Source: Sialis fuliginosa
Lineage: Eukaryota; Arthropoda; Insecta; Megaloptera; Sialidae
Assembly: GCA_961205875.1 (NCBI GenBank)
Contig: OY540820.1
Span: 11,470,001-11,534,000, forward strand
DNA: 64,000 nt
Reading direction: 5' to 3'
Shown: piece after piece, positions 13,141 through 24,700 of the stretch
How positions within the stretch are numbered: the first letter of the stretch is position 1
How the letters are laid out: the number at the start of each line of letters is the position of its first letter
The notes under the pieces: model-generated
Seen by the model: only the letters and a program-made list of their open reading frames with translations
What the model was told of the DNA's origin: nothing
The model's database searches: none
Translations under genes and position numbers: made by a program

Positions 13141-14289
13141 CTTTACAGAATCCAATTTGGTCTAATTTTCGAATCAAACATGTTGTTATTAAACTAAATC
13201 AAATCAAAGTTTATTGTTCTGTAGTTACAGAAAAGTTACTAAAAAGGTGTTTAATTACAATAAGAATTTGGGTACTAATACAAAATAAAAATAATCAAAA
13301 TTTGTAAAAAAAAAAACTTGTAAAAAGCCTCAATTTTAATGAAGTTTTTTACAGTATTTTTAAATATTTTGAATTTTTCTTTTTTTCCATTTGTCTGGTA
13401 GCTTGTAGTAAATTAAACCGATATTTGAATTTATATCTATGTTAATCCTAAATTTAGGCACGCTGATTTTTTTTCTAATATTATAATTGTGAATAGCTAT
13501 AATTTAATTATTATATTATTAAATGTACTTACCTTTTCTGTATATTCAAGTGAAATTGTTCTGAGGTGAAAATCCTTAACAGGTCGGTCGCTCTATCAAA
13601 AATATTTTTTTATAAATGATTATTATAATTTACATAAAATATATCGAGCAATGTTTTTAATATAAACATATCATTATAATTCTATGAAATGGTGTGTTTA
13701 CAATAGATCTGCTTATCATTAATCAAAACATATATTTGTGCATTAATGGGTTTATAAAAAGAATAATTAATTATTTACACTGAATAACATATTAATTATT
13801 TATTTTATGTTCTTATACGCAAATAGGTACTTTCTTTTTACTTGATTGTTTACATTATTGATATTATTTATATTTTATAATAAACCTAATTCGAACTTTA
13901 CATGAAAGGCAAAATATTAAAATTCATTAAAAGTTGAAAGTTTTATTTAATTCTTTATGAATATATCCATAAATTAGTGTAGTAAATTCATTTTTTCTAT
14001 ATAGAGCTATAAAAAAAATGCAGCACTATTTTGTATGAGGGTACATTCCCGTTTCACCCTCTTTAATGATAAGTTTTTTTTTCAATATTAAATTTTTACA
14101 AAAATAAAGGCAGATAGTTGTGTTTTTTTATTAATGGTTATATACAACACAGGAAAATAATGAATTACATTTGATATTTAAAATTCATTCATTAAGATAT
14201 GTCTATTACCTACAAGACGTTATATTAAACAAACCACAAACTGATAAATATTAATTTTTATTTCAATACTTATATTTTTATCGTATATA

Positions 14290-17200
14290 TTATGTACTAT
14301 TTTTTGTGCCGTTCACAGAAAGCAAGTATTTTTTTAATTCTTCTTCGAGTTCTTGATTTTCCAAAAATTCATGAATTTGAATCAAAACTATTTCATACGT
14401 TGCTATTGTTCCAACAATCTAAAACATTTGTATTTAAAAATAATTTAAATATTACACAACTATAAATATTTATAACTTTAACAACCACTATTGATTCATG
14501 TTTCTTTTTAATTGATGTAAACACTATTAACATTCATTAGTGTTTAAATGAATATAATCGATTTGGTTTCTGAAAGACCCGTATACCTACATAAGAAAAT
14601 AATATGTTCTTACAGTTAATATGATCCCTCGATGTATGGAAAACAAGTTACACCCCGTCAATGCCGTTTCCCCAATTGTGATATGTTGAGCAAACCTATG
14701 TATCTAAAAAATAACAGCCCTTATTAACAACATATTTTTAATATTTAATATATCTAATAATCTTACTTCTGGGTAGTATTCATAGCAAGAGACATTATAC
14801 AAATAAGGAAGAGGATAATGACTGGCTTCATGAACTTTAGAAATCGCTAAACAAACTGCTAAAATACGTCCAGTTAGATAGCTAGTTGAAATTAGCAAAT
14901 ATATTATCTTTAATGAATCCAGTGGTCTAAAATTAATAATAAATTATCAGTAAAACCCGTAGTTTTGCTGACGCATGTTTAAAAAACAGTTCAGAATAAC
15001 GTGAACTACAATACAGAAATAAAACAAAAGTAGATTCCAAGTTTAGTAAATACACGGGTTGCCTCAGTAGCTTTTGACCAATCAGCTTGGGCACCCCAAA
15101 TGACGTATTTTCCCCTTCTCGCACCGAGTTACAAGGCTATATTTGTTGTGATTGGACACACCATTCCCCCTCTCCACATTTGGGAACCCCAGATGACGTA
15201 TTCTCTCTCTCACGCCAAGCTACTGAGGCTACTTTGAGTAGATTCAAATGTGCATCAACCTTGAAATGGTAATGGGCAGGACCCACAGAACTGGACAAAG
15301 AGATCGTGAAGAAGTTGGCGGGATGATATCAGGAAAGTATCCGGTACTCAATAGTCAAGAAAAACTGGGAATCGAGGAGTGTGGCGAAAATTAAGGTAGA
15401 CTAATATCCAGTGGTGAGCTATGAAATTTTTAATAAAGAACTCACTCATAATTAAATAATAAAAGTCAATATTAATTATATGGTTTCTTTATAAAAATAA
15501 CACATAATATACCGTATATGAAAATGGTTACCAAAAATAACGAGGGGCTCGCAAATTATAGAATAATTTAACAAAGGTCTCGCGCTAGTCCCCTACAGCT
15601 CACCACTGCTAACATTTGTTTAAAAATAGAATATATAAGGAATATGTATTTACTCGAAAAATCTAATCATTTGAATCGAGATCGTGTAAAGGTTACTGAG
15701 AAACGATAAAAAAATCAGTTTTGACATCATGCTGTTTACACTTTTCACAAGATTTGTAGCTCGAGCGTAATCCATGTGTATATTCTTCCAAAATATTTCA
15801 TGTGTTATCTAAAAATAAATCACTATAAAACTATTCATAATAAAAATCTCTTATAAAAATTAATTACCAAATTTTCCGATTTAGTTGCAATTTTAATAGT
15901 GTTTGTAAGCCTACTAAACTCTTCAGCTAAACCTAAGCTAATTATTATATTAAATATGTCCATGAAGTTCCAAAGAAACGTGCAGACGGTATTGAAAATC
16001 TATAAAAATAGCAATTAACTTGTTATATTATAAAAGAAGTTGATATCGTCTCGGTTCGTCTAGTTAAAATTTCAGTCAGTCTAGTCTCGGCCGAATTTTA
16101 GCCAATCTCATCTCAGCGTTCATCCCTAATTGTTTTATTTTAGACTCATTGTCAGTAACTTCACTTTTACGTTCGATATTCCTTAGAATTAAAATTGAAG
16201 ATTAAATCATCCCTTTTTTTTATTTTTTCCCAAAAAAATATTTTTAGTATAAAACTATATTACCTGTACTAGCAACGCCAATATGAGGGAGAAGTCGAAA
16301 TAGTAAAAAATGTGTCCAAAGTACCGATTATAATATTTCTCTGCGCATTGTTCAGTACAAAAATAAATATCTTTACTCCCAATAATGGATATTGTCATTG
16401 CAAATATGTGTTCAACTAGTAAAAAAAATCAATACTATTATTAGTATTTATTATTATTAAGGTCAATTGGGGTATGGTCCAGGAGGTAACTGGGTTATAG
16501 GTCTTATCCTTATATTAAGATTTTCATCGGCAAAAATTATAACTTGGTGAACAAAACTCCAGTGCAAATGGTGAAACTGGAGACTGGTGATAAAAATATA
16601 TTAGAACAACATTATTTGTATGTTTTTTTTATACATATAAAGTTTATATTCAATATGATATGGTATTTGCAGTTACCTAAGGAAATCGATTCAATTACAA
16701 CAATGATTTTTACAAATGTTCTTTTCAAATTTCTTGTATGTTGGTACTGTTTGTAACATATCTCCAATTCTTCCCATTCTTTCATCAATGTTGGCCACTC
16801 ACGGGCAATTTTAAGAAACAATATAGTTATGATATTAATATTAATCCACCAAATTACACCAGCTAAAAAATAAATGTAATTTAATTGATACATATATACA
16901 CATAATAATTTGAAATAACCATTTAATGTCGGGCATTATAAAGAATTAGCTTTATAGCAATAGCAATAGCTAAGCTGCGCTATCTGTAAGTTGACAAATC
17001 AACATTAATTTACTTAAAAATTTAGAGAAGTGGTAATTAATAATGTAAGTGCCAAGGATTTTATGAGGTATAATTGTCACTACTGCTTGTACACTGATTT
17101 CTTCTTAACGCACATGCATTCAAGTCATTAATATAAACAAGACCATAATTTTTATTTAATATCCCGCAGATAGCGTTAGTTGATCTTATTGTCAATAAAA

Positions 17201-18402
17201 ATTTCAATCTTCAACTATAAGGGGCACGCTCATATATTTGAGAACTTAAAATAAATGTTTAGTTCTACATATTATAGTAAACATATTATTGTGCCGTTTC
17301 TACGTAAGTATCGGCAAAGGAGGTTCATATTCATAAAATATGTAATAAATTCAGTTTAATTCATAAATACTCATATAAAAATATGTCATGTTTAAAGTTC
17401 TAATTTAAAAAGTAAATATATAAGATAAAGGCACCAATTATGGCCGCTATAAGAGCAAGTTTTCGGTTTTTTGGGCTTGTTTTTTGTAATTCTCATGAAC
17501 TCATGTTAGGTAATAATAAAACAAGTAACTCTTTATTTAATCAATTTAATTACCAAAGTCCGCAAATATAGTTTGTTTTTTAAATTATAGCCTTTTATTT
17601 TGTTTTATTTATTTTATGTTTTTTCTCGTAATGGATAAAGTAAAACCAGTAATGAGCACGCAGTGATGGACACTTGCTAATGATTACAAAATGGTAAGTA
17701 CTACGACACAAAATATATAGAAGAAAGAATCGTCAAATTTTAAACAATGTAAAGCAGTTACTATGATAATATAATATTAATAAATAAATTATACTAATAA
17801 TTAGTTTAAATGTCTACCATTTTGACACCTATTGGTCGATTGTGATCAAATCACGCTGTAAGACAGTTAAATGAATATAGATTAATATTCAGAAATGGTA
17901 GTAATCAAATATCAACACATATTTCTAATTCGGTACATTTAATTAAAAATTTGTCATTACTGGGGTCCTTTCCAAGAGTGGTGCCACTACCTTATTTATA
18001 GTTTTAAAATTAAGAACACATGTTTTAAGTAATAGTAAAATCGGCACTTAAACGTAGGTTTTACTTTTTAAATAAATTAAAAAAGAAAATATACTTACAA
18101 ACTCTAGAAACACTAAATCCTTCTCTAAACATTTCGGTTGAAGTAGTGAAACAAAAAATTATGCTACCCAAAATAATTATTAAACTATATAGGGTTTTTA
18201 TCGACATCCAGCTGAAATATAAACTCTTCGCTCCGTTTTGGCGAGGGTTTTTGTATATAGGTATTGCTCCTACACATTGCCCAACAATTAAGGGAATATT
18301 TATAGCTGAAAGAAATGATTTTGTATTTTTTGTACGTGGAAATTGTTCGAACTCCATTTTAAAATTTTTTTTCGATTTGTTTTTATTTTTTAAGAGCAAC
18401 AT
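14290..18402 (-). CDS. Sugar-type gustatory receptor GrC (8 exons, complete)
   Basis: A third receptor of the same clade, more divergent than the GrA/GrB pair. Exons in transcript order: 18099-18402, 16677-16862, 16264-16415, 15868-15999, 15654-15808, 14767-14926, 14614-14703, 14290-14418. The sum is 1308 nt (435 residues plus stop). Exon 2 (186 nt) and the penultimate exon (90 nt) keep the GrA/GrB lengths, but the 290-nt exon 3 of those genes is split here into 152 and 132 nt. DIFNIIISLGLAEEFSRL matches the family block before the cytoplasmic loop. The C-terminal signature is TYEIVLIQI (400-408), followed by a 27-residue acidic and lysine-rich tail missing from GrA and GrB. A methionine at codon 16 (MEFEQF) is an alternative start. 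A poly(A) signal lies at 14257-14262 on the minus strand. Intron 5 contains a LINE fragment. Confidence 0.88.
15040..15290. repeat. Intronic repeat with CAGCTTGGGCACCCCA motif
   Basis: Within intron 5 of GrC, two related blocks (GGGCACCCCAAATGACGTAT and GGAACCCCAGATGACGTAT) follow each other. A third, inverted relative lies at about 48030-48100 in the SLC16-like gene (ATACGTCATCTGGGGTGCCC), and a weaker one near 60417-60475. Class unknown. Confidence 0.45.
15306..15425 (+). pseudogene. Remnant of a LINE reverse-transcriptase C-terminus
   Basis: One forward frame reads RSWRDDIRKVSGTQ, a stop, then SRKTGNRGVWRKLR, a stop and TNIQ. This resembles the conserved RWxDDI...G...W...A.DR..WR..EAY tail of many insect non-LTR retrotransposon ORF2 proteins. 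Stops and a frameshift upstream show it is dead. It sits inside an intron of GrC. Confidence 0.5.
17422..18000. mobile_element. MITE family E, copy 2
   Basis: Opposite orientation to copy 1. The left end AAAGGCACCAATTATGG and right end GTGGTGCCACTACCTT are diverged inverted repeats. It lies in intron 1 of GrC, just inside the exon 1 donor. The interior includes the shared block CAAATCACGCTGTAAGACAG. Confidence 0.7.
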
Positions 18403-18633
18403 TTTAAATGTTAATAGACAAGTATGTTTTATTTACTTTATTTATAAGAGAATACTATACATAAAGTAGGTACTACCGATTTATTTATTTTGCACGCAAA
18501 TAGTTATCATGAAATGTAAATAATTAATGTTATAGTTCTATCAAACGGAACTACATAAACAATGTACCATTAATAATATATTAATATGTGATTTTATTAT
18601 GATTAATTAGACACGAATATAATAATGGGTTGA

Positions 18634-19884
18634 TACGGAGAATAGGGGTACAAGCTTTCACAACTGTCAAAAATACTCAAAAATCACTTACATAGTTACA
18701 TAGAATAAAGTTGATATCATGTGAGACCAGATTCATTTGTTCACAATTGTAATTTGACGTTTATTGATATATATGTATGTAATTCAAATAATTTTTTGTA
18801 TTTTTATATTAATTAAATTCATAAAATGTTGAAAATAAGTATTTTTAATTTGTTTAATTTAATTATATTATAGAAATTAAAATCATAAATAACATTAATA
18901 ACGTACATGTTTATTTATTTTTAAAGTTAACAAAATTATGAAGAATGTAAAAATTATTAAATAACAGAATGATGATGATGGTGATTGCTGATTGTTGTCG
19001 GCTGGATAGTTCCTTTTTTAAAAAATATGCATTACTTTTTATTATATCAAATTAAAACATTTTCGCGTCAGCGAAAATGTAGTAATGTTATGTACTATAT
19101 TGTCTTTAGTATATTGAATATTGATGTTCTTTTGTATAGATTTCTTGAATGTGGGGCTTATAAACTATAGTTTAAAAAATATGCGTTACTTTTTATTATA
19201 TCAAATTAAAACATTTTCGCGTCAGCGAAAATGTAGTAATGTTATGTACTATATTGTCTTTAGTATATTAAATATTGATGTTCTTTTGTAAGGATTTATA
19301 TAGGTATGAGTTAAATTATAGATTCATATAAATATTTAATTGTTTTCACATAAAAACAAAGTAGGTGGGTATTGGCAAACAAACAAATAAATGAGATCAC
19401 AAATTTTAGTTATATTTTCCTTAAGTGTGTTTTTGTTAAATATTTACTAACAATTAATAATTCAAAATTAATTGTATAGAAGATCTTGTAATAATAATGT
19501 TGTGTTGTGTAATATATGGTGATACTAAAGAAGAAAAATACAGTGAGTTTATGATTTTTCTATTATCACAGACATACATTTTTGACATGTCGTTAATTTG
19601 ATATAGTAGATAAACCTGTAATAGTAAAATATTTTGTCAAGTAAAAAACCTCATTATCATTTATCATTGATTTGATATAGTAGATGTACCTGTAATAATA
19701 AAATATTATGTCAAGTGAAAAACATCATTATACAGATAATATATTAAATAGCGATATGTCAAAATTGGATAAAAAAAACACTAGTTTACACGTTACTATA
19801 GATACAGCACAAATTCTACTTCATTCTAACATACCAACACCTACTTTTTGACATTTGTGACAGCTTGTACCCCTATTCTCCGTA
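18634..19884. mobile_element. 1.25-kb fold-back element with internal tandem duplication
   Basis: The ends are inverted copies of TACGGAGAATAGGGGTACAA, extending through AGCT...CACAA.TGTCAAAA. Inside, a block of about 125 bp starting at 19017 is repeated at 19171 (154-bp spacing) with few differences; each carries the perfect hairpin CATTTTCGC-GTCA-GCGAAAATG. A second pair of direct repeats (TTGATATAGTAGAT...ACCTGTAATA) lies near 19605 and 19675. No coding region. It fills most of the gap between GrC and the ankyrin gene. Confidence 0.7.
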
Positions 19885-20087
19885 CTTACCTAATGTATAC
19901 CCACTGTATTTCTCGAATTAAAAAAAATGTATTGATATTTAATAATATTTTCCAGACATCTATTGATATTTAAGTGTACTACCTTAACGCTGTGAAGAGG
20001 TTTGAAAATAAATAAAAGTACTAGTAATAACCACTAGATGGCAAAAATATAAATGTCACATGGACGTCGTTATTATAAATAATATTG

Positions 20088-20145
20088 GTAAGAACAAAAT
20101 TGTATTTATTTATTGGATAATCTGTAAATAATTCTCTATTTTCAG
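20088..20145 (+). other. Probable 58-nt intron in the 5' leader of Ankrd16
   Basis: The donor GTAAGA at 20088 and a pyrimidine-rich acceptor ending TTTTCAG at 20145 bracket a minimal-size insect intron, 26 bp before the start codon. There is no transcript evidence. Confidence 0.55.
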
Positions 20146-20171
20146 GTCACACGTAGTTCACTATTTACAAA

Positions 20172-21155
20172 ATGGAAATTCATAAAAAGGTTTTTAGAGC
20201 ATGTCACCATAATAACCTAGAATTATTGGACAAATTGTTACTTGACAATAACATTCGTCATTGGAACATATTGCGACAAGCTCATACAGGAGATACTTGT
20301 ATACATATTGCAGCAAAAGCAGGGAATGTTAATGTTATTGAGTATCTTTTAAATTTTTGTAATCCTCATGAAAGCATTGATATAGGTAACAATGATTCAA
20401 AAACTGCACTTCATGAAGCTGCACAATCCAGTCAGTTTATGGCAGTAAGATATTTAATAAATAATGGTGCAAATGTAAATGCGTTAAAACGTTCTGATTG
20501 GACACCGATCATGCTTGCATGTACGAAAACAGGAAATGATGCTTTCAAAACAGTCCAAACACTTTTACAATACAATGCATCAACTTCTTTGTTTAACAAA
20601 GATGGTTGGACAGCTATACATTTAGCAGTGAGAAGTGGTGACTATGAAATTGTGAAAATGTTAATAAAATATGACTTAAATAGTATGTTTTTTAAAAGTA
20701 GGACTAATCGAACAGTTTTACATACAGCCTGCTTCCATGATCGTATACATATAGTGAAACTTATCTTAAATAGTTATTCTTTTGACTTAGAAGATAAAGA
20801 TGACTGTGGAAATACATGTTTTCTTGATTCAGTTTTAAGTGGCTCGATAAAGTTAGTCAATTTTCTTGTTTTTGATGTGGGCGTTGAGAGATATGTAGTA
20901 AATAATGTTGGTTTCAATGCGTTACATATAGCGTCAATGTCAGGTGATATGAAAATGGTAGAATATTTAGTTACGGTTCTTGTATTTGATCCTAACAAGT
21001 TAAGTACTGGAGTAAATGCTGTTACTCCTCTACATTGTGCAGCAAAAGGAAATCATAAAAGCGTTCATAATTTACTTATAAGGTTAGGTGCAAATGAAAA
21101 AATTATGGATAGTTTTGGTCGGACAGCTTCTGATTATTTAGATGGTGACACGTAG
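20172..21155 (+). CDS. Ankrd16: ANKRD16-like ankyrin-repeat protein
   Basis: Encodes 327 residues made almost wholly of ankyrin repeats. About nine are visible, starting near residues 3, 40, 76, 109, 144, 179, 212, 247 and 285, with typical TALHEAA, TPIMLAC, TAIHLAV, TVLHTAC and TPLHCAA cores. The order and spacing match vertebrate ANKRD16: RYLINNGANVNALKRSDWTP and LFNKDGWTAIHLAVRSGD correspond to conserved ANKRD16 blocks. In mouse, ANKRD16 binds alanyl-tRNA synthetase and takes mis-activated serine onto lysine side chains; transfer of that role here is inference. The CDS has no intron, but a 5' leader intron of only 58 nt is likely at 20088-20145 (TTG|GTAAGA ... TTTTCAG|GTC). The ATG at 20172 follows a short spliced leader. 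The gene stands alone on the plus strand between the Gr and SVWC arrays. Confidence 0.85.
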   Translation: MEIHKKVFRACHHNNLELLDKLLLDNNIRHWNILRQAHTGDTCIHIAAKAGNVNVIEYLLNFCNPHESIDIGNNDSKTALHEAAQSSQFMAVRYLINNGANVNALKRSDWTPIMLACTKTGNDAFKTVQTLLQYNASTSLFNKDGWTAIHLAVRSGDYEIVKMLIKYDLNSMFFKSRTNRTVLHTACFHDRIHIVKLILNSYSFDLEDKDDCGNTCFLDSVLSGSIKLVNFLVFDVGVERYVVNNVGFNALHIASMSGDMKMVEYLVTVLVFDPNKLSTGVNAVTPLHCAAKGNHKSVHNLLIRLGANEKIMDSFGRTASDYLDGDT

Positions 21156-21209
21156 CAAGTTTAATATATAGTCATTAAAATAACTACAGTACCTACCTAA
21201 GTATATTCA

Positions 21210-21600
21210 ATATACAAGGTGTTTCAAAAAGAATGAACTGATTTCATTATGCAATATTTTATTAAGGAAAAGTAATACACAACTCCAGCCAAGGCACAAG
21301 TATTCTACTCATAGTCAATATCGAATCGTCTTCGAAAAACACGCTGCCCTGTGACAATCGAATTTGTTTTCGTGAACTCAAGAACGTAGAATGCCTTTTG
21401 CTAAGGACTTGCCATTCAGAGGGTAAATAAACAACTGAACATTACTGAAGGAACGACTGTGACAGCTATTCGAAACTTAGAAAACTCTTCTTTCAAATGG
21501 TCACTGACTCATTTCATGACGATGCTTGAGAACTTAAGCAATTTCAGCCTGTATATCATTTTGAACATAATAATTTTTTAACAGTGTAATATTTTGCACA
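21210..21600. other. Gap between Ankrd16 and SVWC 1: probable degenerate repeat
   Basis: The stretch begins with GGTGTTTCAAAAAGAATGAA, reminiscent of transposon flanks, and shows scattered unusually GC-rich coding-like composition but no open frame. I cannot identify it. Confidence 0.25.
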
Positions 21601-21755
21601 TATGTTGTACATACATACTTATCTGTATAAAAATGATCATATTTATACATACATAGGAATTGTCTTTTATTTATTAAATAATGTAGCTTATTGTATTGTT
21701 TTGTATATCTAATGGAAAGTAAATAAGAAATAAAAATTTAAGAAGTAATATTTTG

Positions 21756-24700
21756 TTATGTGTTGCATTGAATTGTCGCACAGCATTCCGGAAATGGTTT
21801 ACTTGAGTCAATGGGAATCGGGACACATTGAGGATCATCTTGACTTGTTCCGCAACTGGAAGTAAATAATTATATCTGTATATCATCAAATCACGTTCAT
21901 ATTTACTTGAAAGTAAATGTACATAATTCCGGCTAAGTACATAATTACGGCCTATTTTATTAAAAATTAATAAATAAGAGATTTCATTGTCGTTACTTCA
22001 GATTTCGAAAAATAACCAAACATAGATTCAATTCAATTAATATCTTCTATGAAATCTCTTACAGTTATTAATATGTACATTTACCTTAATTGTAATTTTT
22101 ATAGAATATTGTAGATATACACAGATTACAAACAAAAAATAATGAGTTAATATTTTCTTAGTTAAAATAGAGTTTGGGTTATTTGGGTAGAAAAGGACTG
22201 AAAGGAAATTAATCTCTGTTTTATAATCTTTAAATAATTTACACGTGTTAAAAACAGAATCTTACAATTAGTTATAACTTTAAATATACCTACAGCTGGA
22301 GCAACAAGTTTTTTTTTTGCTTTAAGCAAAAAAAATTTTGCGTGCTTAAAATTCTTTAACATCTTAATTTTACAAAAAAAATATATATTAAATTTATTTT
22401 TATTATCATGTGTGTTAAAATAATATATTTAAATAATAAGAATTCTAAAATGTGTAGCTATCGATATTATTTGGATTAGTGGAGCGGTGTAAAAAAAGTA
22501 GTCATTACCCCCTCACTGAAAATATTGAGGGGGGGCAGTCTTTCTGCCCCCTGCCTTCCCCGGCTCCGGAGCCACCAAATGGAACATAAAATATCGATAG
22601 TTATATTCTCTATAATTTTTATAAACAATCACTAAACCGGAAACGGGTGTTTACTATTGTCAATTTTTTAAATTTTCGAATTATTTTTGAAACGATGCGC
22701 AAAAAAGTGTTTTATATAGAAATTATCGAATATATAATTATCTACAATTTTTGTCCCATTCATTTTTTAACATCCTTTATGATTTAGCCAAAAAGATTTT
22801 TTGTTTTTTGTACCTACACAAATAATTAAAATTTAAAATCACCCACACTGTTCACTCTCAGTATTATGTAAAGTACAGCTAGTACCTACTATATATAAAT
22901 ATGTTTATTTCATATACATGGGTATAAGAAAGCAAAAATCTTACCGGCATGGCTATGGCACCCTTAAATTCAACAATGATAAGTCGGTAAGACATAGTAT
23001 TAAATTAGTTAAGTCAATATATTTCTTATTTATTTTTAATAATACTGCATAATATTTCACATATATTTTGATAAACAAACGTAGTACATAATTAAAATAC
23101 AATAAATAACTTATATTTTCATCAAATTAACATTTATATGAAGAACAACAATCAGGATAAGGTTTAGATGTGTCCATCGATATCAAGACACACGGTGCAC
23201 TTACGTACATGGTAGCACATCTGAAAACATTTTACAAATCAGTACGTAGTAAGTACAGTAATACTCCGTTAAGCCCGGCGCACACGACGCTAGATTTGCT
23301 GCTAGTTTGTTTGCTAGATTCAATGCTGGTTTTCAAGCGTGTTTCGGCGCTGGATTGTTGTCATGGTTTCAATGTGTGTTGGCTTCACACGATCCTTGAT
23401 TTTTTAGATGGTTTTGATGCGTGCAAAGTGACAGTTCTAATATCAACATAATACTGTAGTGGATATGGTTTATGAAAATAAAAAAATCCTTTGGGTGAAT
23501 AATATATAATTAATGTTTATTAATTTCAACAGTTAAACTCAATGATCTAAGTTTAAAATTTCACTACAATTCAGTTTTCTCACATTTATTTTTTACATTC
23601 AGGATCGATCTTATAAGGTATGTTTAATAAAACTCACATTTGAATATTTGTAAAATGGACATAATTATTTCTTATGATTTGTACGAACAGCTGTTACAAA
23701 AGTATACGCTATGACGCCATGTTTGTTTATGACGTTTATGCTCACGTGACATTATAATATTTTCTGATTGGTTCTTGCTCAAATCTAGCAGCAAATCCAG
23801 CACGAAAAATAGCCCCGGTTCTATTCTGAAATCTAGTATGATAGCACGCAGCGTAGCAAGCAGTGACGTCATTTCCAGCACAGAAACAAGCCCGGTTGCC
23901 AGCACAGCAACCAGCAAGCAAACCAGCAGCAAATCTAGCGTCGTGTGCGGCGGGCTTTACGCTATATATGAGACCGAAAAAAACCCGAGTAAAAAAAAAC
24001 AAACGGCCGTGCTATGGCCGTGGTGCATTCACTGTTTCACAAACAAATCTAGTGGTGCGGCCATTCGCGACTCCGACTATACGGCAACACTAGGTTTGTT
24101 TGTGAAACAGTGAATGCACCACGGCTGTACGGCCGCACCATGACCATAACACGGCCGTTTGTTTTTTTTACTTGGGAACCGCGTAGGTTGAGGTACATCT
24201 TTGTATATAATTTTTTTTAATTAGAGTCAAGGGCTAACTAAAACACCAATGCATATAGAAATATAGATGAGCTACATAAAACGAAGTTATTTCGTCCAGT
24301 GACGCACCCGGAAAAAAATTCGAGGGGGGGGGGTAATTTTTTAATTACTTGTACTTTTTAATTTGTATGTACAATTGATAAATTAAATAATATTTATTGA
24401 CAAAGTCGGGAGGTTAACCCCTAAATCCCCCTCCTTGGGTGCGCCACTGATATCAACGTAAAAGGCTTTATAAAATCTAACAAACTCGTCTTTGAGTACG
24501 TTTACACAGCGCTGTTATTCCGGTTTTATTATAACCGATGTAGTTAAACCGTTTCAAGTGGTGCTGTTTACACATACGAGAATAAGTGACGTCAGCTGGA
24601 GTTATAATTCCGATTTGAAATACACTATAAGTAAATTCGATGGTGTACCAACAAGAAATCGCAAAAATATTTCGTCTCTTTTACGTCCACGAATCACGTT

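Noticed and set aside
16030-16140. GTCTCGGTTCGTCTAG-type GAGAC-rich phrases here and near 2170, 28010 and 55180-55310
   Set aside because: They look alike in composition but I could not align them into a definable repeat by eye.
18146-18469. Plus-strand open frame of 107 codons
   Set aside because: It is antisense to exon 1 of GrC, whose receptor sequence and splice donor are convincing.
23170-24113. Several overlapping open frames on both strands in a GC-rich patch
   Set aside because: They coincide with fold-back elements, have no splice context and their peptides are low-complexity reflections of the inverted repeats.
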